Shown: positions 52,890 to 60,075 of the stretch, one piece after another
How the letters are laid out: each line of letters opens with the position of its first letter
Numbering within the stretch: position 1 is the first letter of the stretch
Origin: Wolinella sp963540505
Lineage (GTDB): Bacteria > Campylobacterota > Campylobacteria > Campylobacterales > Helicobacteraceae
Assembly (NCBI GenBank): GCA_963540505.1
Contig: CAUTMV010000002.1
Coordinates: 62,001 to 126,000, forward strand
DNA length: 64,000 nucleotides
Direction of reading: 5' to 3'
The notes under the pieces: model-generated
Told to the model about the DNA's origin: nothing
The model's input: only the letters and a program-made list of their open reading frames with translations
The model's database searches: none
Program-made: the position numbers and the translations under genes

Positions 52890-53107
52890 TTAATAGATTT
52901 TGCTTCTATGTCCTACATCAACGAGTATTAAGACAATTTCATCGTCTTGTATTTCCGCCAAAATCCTAAATCGCCTACTCTATATCTCCATTGTCCGTTC
53001 CTATTGGCACTAAGTGCCTTTCCATGTAAACGGGGATTTTCACGCTCTAGAAGATTCTTTTCAATCCATGCTAGGCTATTGATAATTTTTGAGAAAAGTT
53101 GAAGCAT
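52890..53107 (-). pseudogene. RelE/ParE-type toxin, 5'-truncated and frameshifted
   Basis: Read on the minus strand, IEKNLLERENPRLHGKAL and RNGQWRYRVGD are followed, after one missing base, by RILAEIQDDEIVLILVDVGH and a terminal KIY stop, which is the canonical RelE C-terminus. The lesion is at GAT-TT-AGG, where GDYR is expected. The N-terminal 20-25 residues are also missing or changed, and no antitoxin is seen. Inactive remnant of a toxin-antitoxin pair. Confidence 0.8.
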
Positions 53108-53242
53108 TGAAAAATAATGAGAACTTTTTATAATTACACGAAATTATAGTGTTTTTATGTGATTTTAATTGGAGCTTAATGGAATAAGTCTTATGTTGCG
53201 TGCTGATGTGTTTTTTGATTTTAAGGTTTATGGGAGGGGAGC

Positions 53243-53632
53243 ATGAAAAGATATTGGATTTTTACAAATAAAAAGGAGATGTTTGATTTATTTAATGAGT
53301 TTAAACAAAGTAGTGTTATACGGTGGTATAATAAACGAAAAAACGGATCTGTGCATCTTTCAAAAGTTGCAATTGGAGATGTTGTTTATATTTACTCAGA
53401 TAAGTCAATCAGCGATGAGTTAATCCATGCAATTGTAGTTAAAACAGAAATAGTAGGCATTTCACCGGATAAATACCTTGTTGATTTAAAATTTTTGAAA
53501 TTTACAAATCACAATAGGCTGTCTAGAAAAAAATTAGAAAAATGTGAAGGTCTCAAAAGCATTCAAGGGAAGCGCGAAATAAAATCGCAAGAAAGCATAG
53601 ACTATGTATTGAGCAATGAAGACATAAGTTAA
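53243..53632 (+). CDS. EVE-like (PUA superfamily) small protein
   Basis: 129 residues starting RYWIFTNKKEMF, with a GDVVYIYSDKSIS strand and a C-terminal L-rich helix; the pattern resembles EVE-domain proteins, which bind modified bases in DNA or RNA and often accompany restriction systems. No restriction gene is adjacent. The codons are strikingly A+T-rich, which suggests recent acquisition. GGGAGGGGAGC precedes the ATG. A TATAAT at 53129-53134 could be its promoter. Function unknown. Confidence 0.6.
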   Translation: MKRYWIFTNKKEMFDLFNEFKQSSVIRWYNKRKNGSVHLSKVAIGDVVYIYSDKSISDELIHAIVVKTEIVGISPDKYLVDLKFLKFTNHNRLSRKKLEKCEGLKSIQGKREIKSQESIDYVLSNEDIS

Positions 53633-53697
53633 ACACTTAGGCTGTCCATTAATCAAATTTTATATGATCCTCCCAAGCACTTGTAGAGATTTACAGC

Positions 53698-53880
53698 GTT
53701 GTTGGTAAAGCGTTAGAAGTTTCAGATGGGCGTGTCATGAGATATTGCCAAAAGTGCAGTGCATATTAGAAGAGCGTGCAATATTATAAAAAAGTTTGCG
53801 ACATGAATAAAGGTGACCTTAAACCTGCAGATCAATTTGTTCGTGGAGTTGCTTGCGAAAAGTATCAAGAGCTGAGATAA
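53698..53880 (+). pseudogene. Decayed Sel1-repeat (Hcp-like) gene fragment
   Basis: Fragments in shifting frames match the Sel1 protein at 20770-21396. SDG, a frame change, then VS-stop-DIAKSAVHIRRACN corresponds to SDGKGVPRDVVKGAGYFRRAC there; another frame change gives YYKKVCDMNKGDLKPADQF and GVACEKYQELR before a TAA at 53878. At least two frameshifts and one internal stop are visible, and the N-terminal half is gone. Confidence 0.7.
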
Positions 53881-53930
53881 TTCCACTAAGAAATTCTCCC
53901 TACACTCACATAGTTTTTATGGCTTCGGCG

Positions 53931-53961
53931 ACTTTGGTGGTGCAAACGCGCGCACCAAAGT
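53931..53961. terminator. Stem-loop related to the one after the Sel1 gene
   Basis: ACTTTGGTG and CACCAAAGT pair over 9 bp around a 13-base loop GTGCAAACGCGCG. The hairpin at 21409-21449 shares the inner stem TTTGGTG/CACCAAA and the loop pattern TGCAAA-n-GCGC. It marks the 3' end of the decayed Sel1 copy. Confidence 0.55.
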
Positions 53962-53976
53962 TACTTTAACTGCTAA

Positions 53977-54000
53977 CCCCCCCCCTCAAAAGAGAGGGGG
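53977..54000. repeat. Nine-C tract inside an inverted repeat
   Basis: Nine C at 53977-53985; the last five with TC pair with GAGGGGG at 53994-54000 (7 bp stem, 6-base loop). It lies 17 bases beyond the dcuA stop and may stabilise or end that transcript. It is not within any reading frame. Confidence 0.45.
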
Positions 54001-54017
54001 AATCGCGCATAAATGCC

Positions 54018-55514
54018 TTATAAAAGAACAGGAGCGAAGATAAACCCTAGTGCGACTGAGAATGCGATGGCTAGGATTCCCGGAATGAAGAACGGGTGGT
54101 TGAAAATGTATTGTCCGATTCTTGTTGTTCCCGTGTCGTCCATCTGAACCGCACCAAGCAAGGTCGGATAAGTGGGGAGGACAAAGAGCGCGGAGACGGC
54201 TGCAAAGCTGGCTACGATGATGTATGCGCTGCTGGTGTCCGCCGCTGTGATCCCGAGTGCTGCAATAACAGTAGGAATCAGAGCCTTCGCAGTGGCTGCT
54301 TGTGAATAGAGTAGCATGCTCGCAAAAAATAGTGCTACGGATAAGAGTGCAGGATATGCGCCGACAAGATCGCCTGCGAAGCTCTTAATCTCCGTAGTGT
54401 GGTTGGATACGAACGTATCGCCCAGCCACGCAACCCCAAGGACGCAGATGCACGCGGTCATTCCACTTTTGAAGGTGCTTGTGCTAGAGAGTTGACCTAC
54501 ATCAACTTTGCAAAGGAGCACAATAAGTGTCGCGATGATCATCATGAAGCTCATGATCGCGCCATCTCTAGCGAGAGCGAGCACTTTAGTGGGCTTGCTG
54601 AGATCTTCGACATATCGGTGCTCCACGCCGATTTGATCCTTGTCGCTTTTTACTTTTGCATTTTGTGCTACGAGCGCATCAAAGCGATCTTGATCTTTTT
54701 CCATATAGACTTTCTCATAGCCGGTGATGACACTAGGCTGGATCCAGCCGACGTTCTTACTAATCGCCGTGGCGTAAAAGACTACGGCAATTACACCCGC
54801 TAGGAAAATAAGGACGGAGTTTTTCGCGCCTTTTGGCAGCTCGGCATACTCCGCCGCCTTAATCTCATTAACCAGCCCTGCTTTCAGTCGCTCCTGATAG
54901 ACGGGATCTTCGCTTAGATTTTGCTTCCACATGAAGTTCATAATAAGCGCAGTGATCATGCACCCCAAAAACGTAGTAGGAAGCCAAATCGCAAGCAAGA
55001 TTGGATAGCTAATGCCAATGCCACCCAAAGCCATATTCCCCGCCATGAATACCACCGCAGCAGAAACGGGGCTTGCGGTAATTGCAATCTGAGAAGCGAC
55101 CACCGCAATACTCAGAGGCACGGAGGGCTTGATATTCTGCCCTTTAGCGACCTCGGCGATGACGGGAATCATAGAAAACGCCGTATGCCCCGTGCCCGCA
55201 AAGATTGTTAATAGGTAAGTAACAGTCGGTGCGAGGAAGTTGATATATTTCGGATTCTTGCGCAATAGCTTTGAAGCAAGCTGCACGAGATAATCAAGCC
55301 CGCCTGCGACCTGCATCGCAGTAATCGCCGCAATGACTGAAGCAATAATCAAAATAACGTCCCATGGGATATTTCCCGCCTTGAGGTTTAGACCAAGCGT
55401 CAAAACCACGACCCCCAATCCACCCGCATAGCCAATTGCCATGCCACCGAGGCGGACACCCAAGAAAATCGCGCCAAAAAGCACGATGAGCTCTAAAATA
55501 ATCGTGAAATCCAT
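54018..55514 (-). CDS. dcuA: Anaerobic C4-dicarboxylate transporter, DcuA family
   Basis: 498 residues with 10-12 hydrophobic helices. MDFTIILELIVLFGAIFLG begins the protein, and TVTYLLTIFAGTGHTAFSMI is a conserved DcuA/B segment. A soluble insertion (about 245-310) carries many Lys and Asp residues. Dcu carriers exchange fumarate or aspartate for succinate during fumarate respiration, consistent with menaquinone-based metabolism. The ATG at 55514 is chosen for the AAGGAGAG just upstream; the frame extends 10 codons further. It is monocistronic. Confidence 0.92.
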   Translation of the reverse strand: MDFTIILELIVLFGAIFLGVRLGGMAIGYAGGLGVVVLTLGLNLKAGNIPWDVILIIASVIAAITAMQVAGGLDYLVQLASKLLRKNPKYINFLAPTVTYLLTIFAGTGHTAFSMIPVIAEVAKGQNIKPSVPLSIAVVASQIAITASPVSAAVVFMAGNMALGGIGISYPILLAIWLPTTFLGCMITALIMNFMWKQNLSEDPVYQERLKAGLVNEIKAAEYAELPKGAKNSVLIFLAGVIAVVFYATAISKNVGWIQPSVITGYEKVYMEKDQDRFDALVAQNAKVKSDKDQIGVEHRYVEDLSKPTKVLALARDGAIMSFMMIIATLIVLLCKVDVGQLSSTSTFKSGMTACICVLGVAWLGDTFVSNHTTEIKSFAGDLVGAYPALLSVALFFASMLLYSQAATAKALIPTVIAALGITAADTSSAYIIVASFAAVSALFVLPTYPTLLGAVQMDDTGTTRIGQYIFNHPFFIPGILAIAFSVALGFIFAPVLL

Positions 55515-55620
55515 AACTCTCCTTTTGTATTGAGATGAGTGCATTAAGATGCGACCCCAACCGTGTCATCGACTTTTATCAAGGACGGAGCAGCCCGCTT
55601 TTTCAAAGTCGTTACGACGG

Positions 55621-55626
55621 ATTATA
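55621..55626 (-). promoter_or_regulatory. -10 box TATAAT for dcuA
   Basis: TAGTATAATCC on the minus strand about 107 bases upstream of the dcuA ATG, implying a leader of near 100 bases. In the 327-base dcuA-dgt gap this and the inverted repeat at 55765 are the only signals I can support. I see no clear FNR-like dyad. Confidence 0.5.
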
Positions 55627-55764
55627 CTATGTTAAGGATTATGTGTAGTGAGAATCGTCCTTAAAATCTCTATCGATTCTCGGGCGATAATCTTATGCGA
55701 GCTTGTGTATGTGGATTGCAATCTCGTAAAATAGGGATTAAGGTTTAGATTATCCCCAACCTTC

Positions 55765-55789
55765 CCCCGCTACAATTTGTTTGGCGGGG
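55765..55789. repeat. Inverted repeat in the dcuA-dgt gap
   Basis: CCCCGC and GCGGGG pair over 6 bp around a 13-base loop and are followed on the plus strand by TTTT, then by GGCGGGAATCGGGCGG, an intergenic copy of the GGAATC word. It may act as a weak terminator; the U-run suits the plus strand, where no gene ends nearby. Confidence 0.4.
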
Positions 55790-55841
55790 TTTTAGGCGGG
55801 AATCGGGCGGTTTTAAGAGAATCTGCGCATTAGGTCGCAAA

Positions 55842-57146
55842 CTACTTTCCCATGCCGCTTAGTTGCCCCGCAAGATGGGTGGCGTAGTTGTCCGTCATGC
55901 CCGCGATAAAATCCAAAACCGCCTGATATTTTTCGTAGAGGCTGGAGTTTTTTTGTGGTGCGTGCTCCTTCATAAGTGCGAGCGCGCGGGAATCCTTGAA
56001 GCTTACTTTTCCTTTGTGGAGCGCATAAGCGGCGTGGAGCAGATTATCAAGCAGGATTCCTATCGTGTGATACGCGCCAAGCTCTAGCTCGATTTTGCGT
56101 GGTTGGTTGAAAATCCTCTCATGCCCAAGCCTCTTTGCGAGCTCTAACCCATCTCTTAGCTCATCATTGCGAAAGTGCGAGAGCAGGTCGCTTCGCTCAC
56201 AAGGCACGAGGAAATCCTGCTTAATGAAACTCTCCAAGGCTTCATTGGTGAGGCGATTAATGGCAATGGCACACAGGCGCGAGCTCTTTTGAAAATCGCT
56301 GTAATTCTCATAGACTTCGGATTTCTCCATCTCCTCATAGGAATCCGCGCATAGGAGCGTAAAAACGTCCTTGCTCTCCTCCAGCTTCAAGATTCCCAGC
56401 TCTATGGCGTCTTTAATATCTAACAGCGCGTAGCAAATATCATCAGCCACCTCCATGAGATAGGAGAATGGATAGCGCAGAAGTTTCCCATTTTCCACTA
56501 AGTCAAAGCTCTCCAGAACCTCCTTTGCGATGGCTTTTTCGCTCTGAAAAAAGCTGAATTTCTTCCCTTTGGAGCGAGGGTCGCTTGATTCCCACGGGTA
56601 TTTAATCATGCTTGCAAGCGTGGAGTAAGTGAGGCGCATGCCCCCATTTTTGGGATTATTTTCCAGTTGAGTGACGATACGGAAGCTCTGCGCATTCCCA
56701 TCAAATGCGAGAAAATCCGCGCACTCCTCCTCGCTCAGCCCCTCTAAATAAGGGGAATCGCGGTGGCGAGCAAACCAATCTTTGATAATCTCCTCGCCCG
56801 CGTGCCCAAAGGGCGGATTCCCGATATCATGCGCTAGGCAGGCACTTTGCACGATTGCCGCGACATCATAGGGCGAATAGGGAAGCGCGGAATCGTGCGC
56901 TAAAAGATATTCGCCAATTCCCAGTCCCAGCGTCCGCCCGACGCTCGCGACCTCAAGGGAGTGCGTGAGGCGGTTATGCACATGATCGTTTTTTGCGAGC
57001 GGATGGACTTGCGTCTTTTTGGAGAGGCGACGGAATGGATTGGAAAATATAAGACGGTCATAATCGATAAGAAAAGGCGGGCGGAATGGTGTTTTGCGCG
57101 TTTCTGCACCGGAGTGGCGTTTTTCGGAAAAGAGATGAGCATACAT
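55842..57146 (-). CDS. dgt: Deoxyguanosinetriphosphate triphosphohydrolase (dGTPase-like)
   Basis: 434 residues, HD-domain phosphohydrolase. FSNPFRRLSKKTQVHP, HNRLTHSLEVA and AHDIGNPPFGHAGE give the metal-binding His/Asp set, and YLMEVADDICYALLD is a further family motif. It hydrolyses dGTP or other dNTPs to the nucleoside and triphosphate; exact specificity is inferred. ATG at 57146 is chosen, with AAGG eight bases upstream; a TTG precedes it in frame. Confidence 0.9.
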   Translation of the reverse strand: MYAHLFSEKRHSGAETRKTPFRPPFLIDYDRLIFSNPFRRLSKKTQVHPLAKNDHVHNRLTHSLEVASVGRTLGLGIGEYLLAHDSALPYSPYDVAAIVQSACLAHDIGNPPFGHAGEEIIKDWFARHRDSPYLEGLSEEECADFLAFDGNAQSFRIVTQLENNPKNGGMRLTYSTLASMIKYPWESSDPRSKGKKFSFFQSEKAIAKEVLESFDLVENGKLLRYPFSYLMEVADDICYALLDIKDAIELGILKLEESKDVFTLLCADSYEEMEKSEVYENYSDFQKSSRLCAIAINRLTNEALESFIKQDFLVPCERSDLLSHFRNDELRDGLELAKRLGHERIFNQPRKIELELGAYHTIGILLDNLLHAAYALHKGKVSFKDSRALALMKEHAPQKNSSLYEKYQAVLDFIAGMTDNYATHLAGQLSGMGK

Positions 57147-57250
57147 CAAATGAGCCTTTGTATGAGCCTAGATTCCTGATTATAGCAGAGGGTCGTGGCG
57201 GTTGCAGCACAAAGGCGACGAGCTTTAACCCTTTTTTACCAAATTTTATA

Positions 57251-57256
57251 TAGAAT
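57251..57256 (+). promoter_or_regulatory. -10 box TAGAAT for DUF507-carA
   Basis: TATATAGAATC on the plus strand, 28 bases before the ATG at 57284, in the divergent gap with dgt. Confidence 0.45.
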
Positions 57257-57283
57257 CCGCCCAAAATTATTGAAGGTCAAACG

Positions 57284-57835
57284 ATGAAGCTACGACTCCC
57301 CCATGCCCCATATGTGGCAAACAAAATTGCCATTGACCTCGTGAATTCAGGTTATGTTGAGCTTGAGACGAGCATGGATCGGATTAATCAAATTGCCCAA
57401 AATCTGCTAGAGGAAAATATCAAACGGGAAATTGCGCTCGAAGAGCGGGTGCGAGTGCTCTTAGAGGAGAATCTCGAAGAGATGGAGTTTTTGCGCGTAG
57501 ATGAGCGGCAATTTTTCTGGATGGCGAAGAAAAAGCTTGCCGAGGAAGAGGGCTTTATCCTCGCTAGAGAGGATAGGTATAGCGACCTTTCGCACAAGAT
57601 TCTTGCGCTGCTAATCCAAGAAAAGGTCATCACTTTTGATGTTTCTGAAACGATTATTAAAAATGTCATCTTTAAGGCAGTGGATAGCTACACAAAAATC
57701 TATGAGAGTATCGAAGATGTCGTGATCGAGAAAATTGCCAACTATAAACGCAAAATCATCGCGGGCACGGAAGAGTATGAGATGGTTTTTGAAAAGCTTT
57801 ATGAAGAGGAGCTGCGGAAGCGAGGCTTCCTGTGA
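57284..57835 (+). CDS. DUF507 family protein of unknown function
   Basis: 183 residues, acidic and helical, without signal or membrane segments. MKLRLPHAPYVANKIAIDLV at the start and two similar Glu-rich halves (EENIKREIALEERVRVLLEE; then KRKIIAGTEEYEMVFEKLYE) fit DUF507, a family common in Campylobacterota and located upstream of carA in H. pylori (HP0918-0919, from memory). It overlaps carA (GTGA). Function unknown. Confidence 0.8.
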   Translation: MKLRLPHAPYVANKIAIDLVNSGYVELETSMDRINQIAQNLLEENIKREIALEERVRVLLEENLEEMEFLRVDERQFFWMAKKKLAEEEGFILAREDRYSDLSHKILALLIQEKVITFDVSETIIKNVIFKAVDSYTKIYESIEDVVIEKIANYKRKIIAGTEEYEMVFEKLYEEELRKRGFL

Positions 57836-58965
57836 AGCGTGCCTATCTCTATTTTGAGAATGGACTATTTTTTGAGGCGCAGAGCTTTGGAAGTGATGGG
57901 AGTTGCGTAGGCGAGGTTGTTTTTAACACCTCAATGAGCGGCTATCAGGAGATTATCACCGATCCAAGTTATGCGGGGCAGTTTATCACTTTTACCATGC
58001 CCGAGGTGGGAATCGTGGGCACAAATCCGCACGATATGGAGAGTCGCGGGGCGTTTTGTAAGGGAATCCTCGTCAAACGCTATAACGATTCCCCCTCAAA
58101 TTTTCGCGCAAAAGAGCCGCTTGGGAGCTTTTTGAAACGTCATGGGATTATGGGAATTGCCGGGATTCCCACGCGATTCCTCACACAAATGATCCGCAAG
58201 GAAGGGGCGATGATGATGATTGCCTCGACGGAAATTAGCGATAAAGAGGAGCTAAAACGCCTCCTTGCAAGCGCGCCGAGAATCCAAGAAATCGACTACA
58301 TCAAAGAGGTCAGCACGCGCGAATCTTACCTCCATACGCAGGGGGCATTTGACTTTGAGGCGATGGAATACTCCTTGCCTAGGACGTTTTGCAAGATCGT
58401 TGCGATTGATTTTGGGATTAAGCGTAACATTCTTAATGGGCTTGTGAATGCGGGCATGCAAGTGGAGGTAATCCCCTACACTTTCGAGCCTGGTGAGATT
58501 ATTAGACGCTACAAAAAGGGTGAAATTCGTGGCGTATTTCTCTCAAATGGACCGGGCGACCCCGCCATTTTAAAGCAAGAAGTGGAGAAGATTAAAGAGC
58601 TTGTCCGTGCGGATATTCCGATGTTTGCAATCTGTCTTGGTCATCAGTTGCTCGCACTTGCGCATGGCTTTTCTACCTATAAGCTGAAATTCGGGCACCA
58701 CGGGGGCAACCACCCTGTGAAAAATCTCGGTAACGGTGCGGTGGAAATCACGGCGCAAAATCATAACTATTCCGTGCCCGAGGGTATTACGGAGGTTGCA
58801 AAAATCACTTATAAAAATCTATTTGATGGAACTATTGAGGGGCTAAAATATAAAAAAGGGAGGATTTTTTCGCTCCAGCATCACCCTGAAGCCTCGCCCG
58901 GACCGCATGAGAGCGCGGGCGTTTTTGCGGAATTTGCCACAATTATTCAAAAAACGAGAGGGTAA
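57832..58965 (+). CDS. carA: Carbamoyl-phosphate synthase small subunit
   Basis: 377 residues. The N-terminal CPSase small-chain domain (FNTSMSGYQEIITDPSYAGQ) precedes a class I glutamine amidotransferase domain with nucleophile Cys268 in AICLGHQLL and the His/Glu pair in QHHPEASPGPHES. It supplies ammonia to CarB for carbamoyl phosphate, used in pyrimidine and arginine synthesis. carB is not adjacent: the following 180 bases contain no gene. GTG start by overlap. Confidence 0.95.
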   Translation: MKRAYLYFENGLFFEAQSFGSDGSCVGEVVFNTSMSGYQEIITDPSYAGQFITFTMPEVGIVGTNPHDMESRGAFCKGILVKRYNDSPSNFRAKEPLGSFLKRHGIMGIAGIPTRFLTQMIRKEGAMMMIASTEISDKEELKRLLASAPRIQEIDYIKEVSTRESYLHTQGAFDFEAMEYSLPRTFCKIVAIDFGIKRNILNGLVNAGMQVEVIPYTFEPGEIIRRYKKGEIRGVFLSNGPGDPAILKQEVEKIKELVRADIPMFAICLGHQLLALAHGFSTYKLKFGHHGGNHPVKNLGNGAVEITAQNHNYSVPEGITEVAKITYKNLFDGTIEGLKYKKGRIFSLQHHPEASPGPHESAGVFAEFATIIQKTRG

Positions 58966-59145
58966 TATTTGGCAATTTAGGGGTTATTGGGGCGATTTTT
59001 GACGCTCCGCTCTGTTTTATTAAGATTTATGCGGGAATCTGGCAAGAATCAGGTGGATTTTTAGATTATGTGCGGATATTTGACATATTGAGAGTTTGTG
59101 ATTTTGTCTATTTTTGGAGTTTTAATAGTTTTAAGAAGTGCATTT

Positions 59146-59517
59146 TGGTGGAGTCGTGGGGAATCGAACCCCAGTCCGAAAACCAAACCTGCCTCGGCGT
59201 CTACATGCTTAGACGGAGTTGAAAATCTTTCTACCGCGCAGCTCAAACTCCCAAAACTATCGTGACAGGCAGCCTTATCTTAGCCCAAAGCTCAGGCGAC
59301 TCAAAGGGCGCAGCTAGCAAGGTTACGCCACATCTCTGCCAGCTAGCATGGCAGAGTATAGCGGCTCCGAAGAGTTGGTTAGACTTACGCAGCTTTAGCG
59401 TAAGCTGGAGCGTAATTTGTATTGTTTGCGTTTATTGATTGTGGGCAGTTTCACGGCTTACCCATGCCGACATGCAACCAAGGCTGTCCAGCTCCCGTCG
59501 AAATCCAAGTCGACCCC
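59146..59517 (-). ncRNA. ssrA: Transfer-messenger RNA (tmRNA)
   Basis: A 372-base one-piece tmRNA. The 5' end GGGGTCGACTTGGATTTCGA and the 3' end with GGGTTCGATTCCC and ACTCCACCA form the tRNA-like domain. The resume codon is GCA and the encoded tag is ANNTNYAPAYAKAA followed by TAA, close to the Helicobacter and Campylobacter tags that end in APAYAKAA. It rescues stalled ribosomes with SmpB. The T-arm naturally contains one GGAATC word. Confidence 0.95.
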
Positions 59518-59531
59518 GAAAAAAGAGCGCA

Positions 59532-59560
59532 ATCTTATTTTATTTTTTTTAAAAAGTCAA
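59532..59560 (-). promoter_or_regulatory. Promoter of tmRNA
   Basis: TTGACT (59555-59560) and TAAGAT (59532-59537) on the minus strand are separated by 17 bases. The -10 ends 15 bases before the mature 5' end. The -35 overlaps the stop codon of the ClbS-like gene. It is the only clear -35/-10 pair I saw in the window, fitting a highly expressed RNA. Confidence 0.65.
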
Positions 59561-60075
59561 ACTCGAGAGCTTCGATACTTTTTTAGTGCCTTTTTTAGAT
59601 CTTTGATTGCCCAGTTGTAGTGGCTTGAAGTCGCGGAAATAACGTAGCTACCAAGGGTCGTTGTCCCCGTCCAACTAAAAGCCCCTTTGGCAAAAAGCTC
59701 CTCGTTAGAAAATGTCTTAATTAGTGCCACGACCTCTTTGTGCGACTTTTCGAGCATAGTTTTAGCGTCGGTATAGGGCGTGTTTTGGTGCTTTTCCCAC
59801 AGCTTTACATTCATCTGCGGGTAGGTTTTCCAGTTGTAAGGGGCGGGCAGAAATGGAGTAGGATTCCCGCTCATGTTCGAGCGCACCCAAGCAAGAAGCA
59901 GGCAGTGCCACTCATGTAAATGCACCAGCACATCGCGCACATTTTTGTCTCGCGAATTTGGCAATAGATCTGCACTTCGCTCCTCTTCGCTCATCGCGCC
60001 TAAGAGCTCTTGCAGGATGGCAAATTCGCTTTGTGCGAGCTTAAGCAACTCCTCTTTAGTTTTGGGGCGTGGCAT
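59557..60075 (-). CDS. ClbS/DfsB family four-helix-bundle protein
   Basis: 172 residues, soluble and helical. The start PRPKTKEELLKLAQSEFAIL and the segments FSNEELF and VLVHLHEWHCLLLAW match the ClbS/DfsB (DUF1706) family. ClbS of colibactin producers is a cyclopropane hydrolase giving self-resistance; DfsB-like relatives are DinB-fold proteins of unknown role. No colibactin gene is present, so a general protective or thiol-linked function is only a guess. It overlaps the M15 peptidase end by 20 bases. Confidence 0.75.
   Translation of the reverse strand: MPRPKTKEELLKLAQSEFAILQELLGAMSEEERSADLLPNSRDKNVRDVLVHLHEWHCLLLAWVRSNMSGNPTPFLPAPYNWKTYPQMNVKLWEKHQNTPYTDAKTMLEKSHKEVVALIKTFSNEELFAKGAFSWTGTTTLGSYVISATSSHYNWAIKDLKKALKKYRSSRV

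Larger units (their letters stand above)
52668..54017. other. A+T-rich accessory patch downstream of tRNA-Ser
   Basis: About 1.35 kb with lower G+C than its neighbours (roughly 25-33% in sampled lines against about 50%). It contains a broken relE, one intact EVE-like gene and a decayed Sel1 gene. The stretch 52668-52889 holds only short non-coding frames. I found no integrase, transposase or repeat of the tRNA 3' end. The GGAATC word is absent until 53998. Confidence 0.65.

Noticed and set aside
53977..53985. Nine-C tract as a phase-variable coding switch
   Set aside because: It lies beyond the stop codons on both strands and not in a promoter spacer; only a 3' hairpin role is plausible.
52668..54017. 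Integrated element with attachment sites at tRNA-Ser
   Set aside because: No second copy of the tRNA 3' end and no integrase or transposase were found, so only an accessory patch is claimed.
59417..59620. Small open frame opposite the tmRNA 5' end
   Set aside because: Overlaps a confident structural RNA on the other strand and has no protein likeness.
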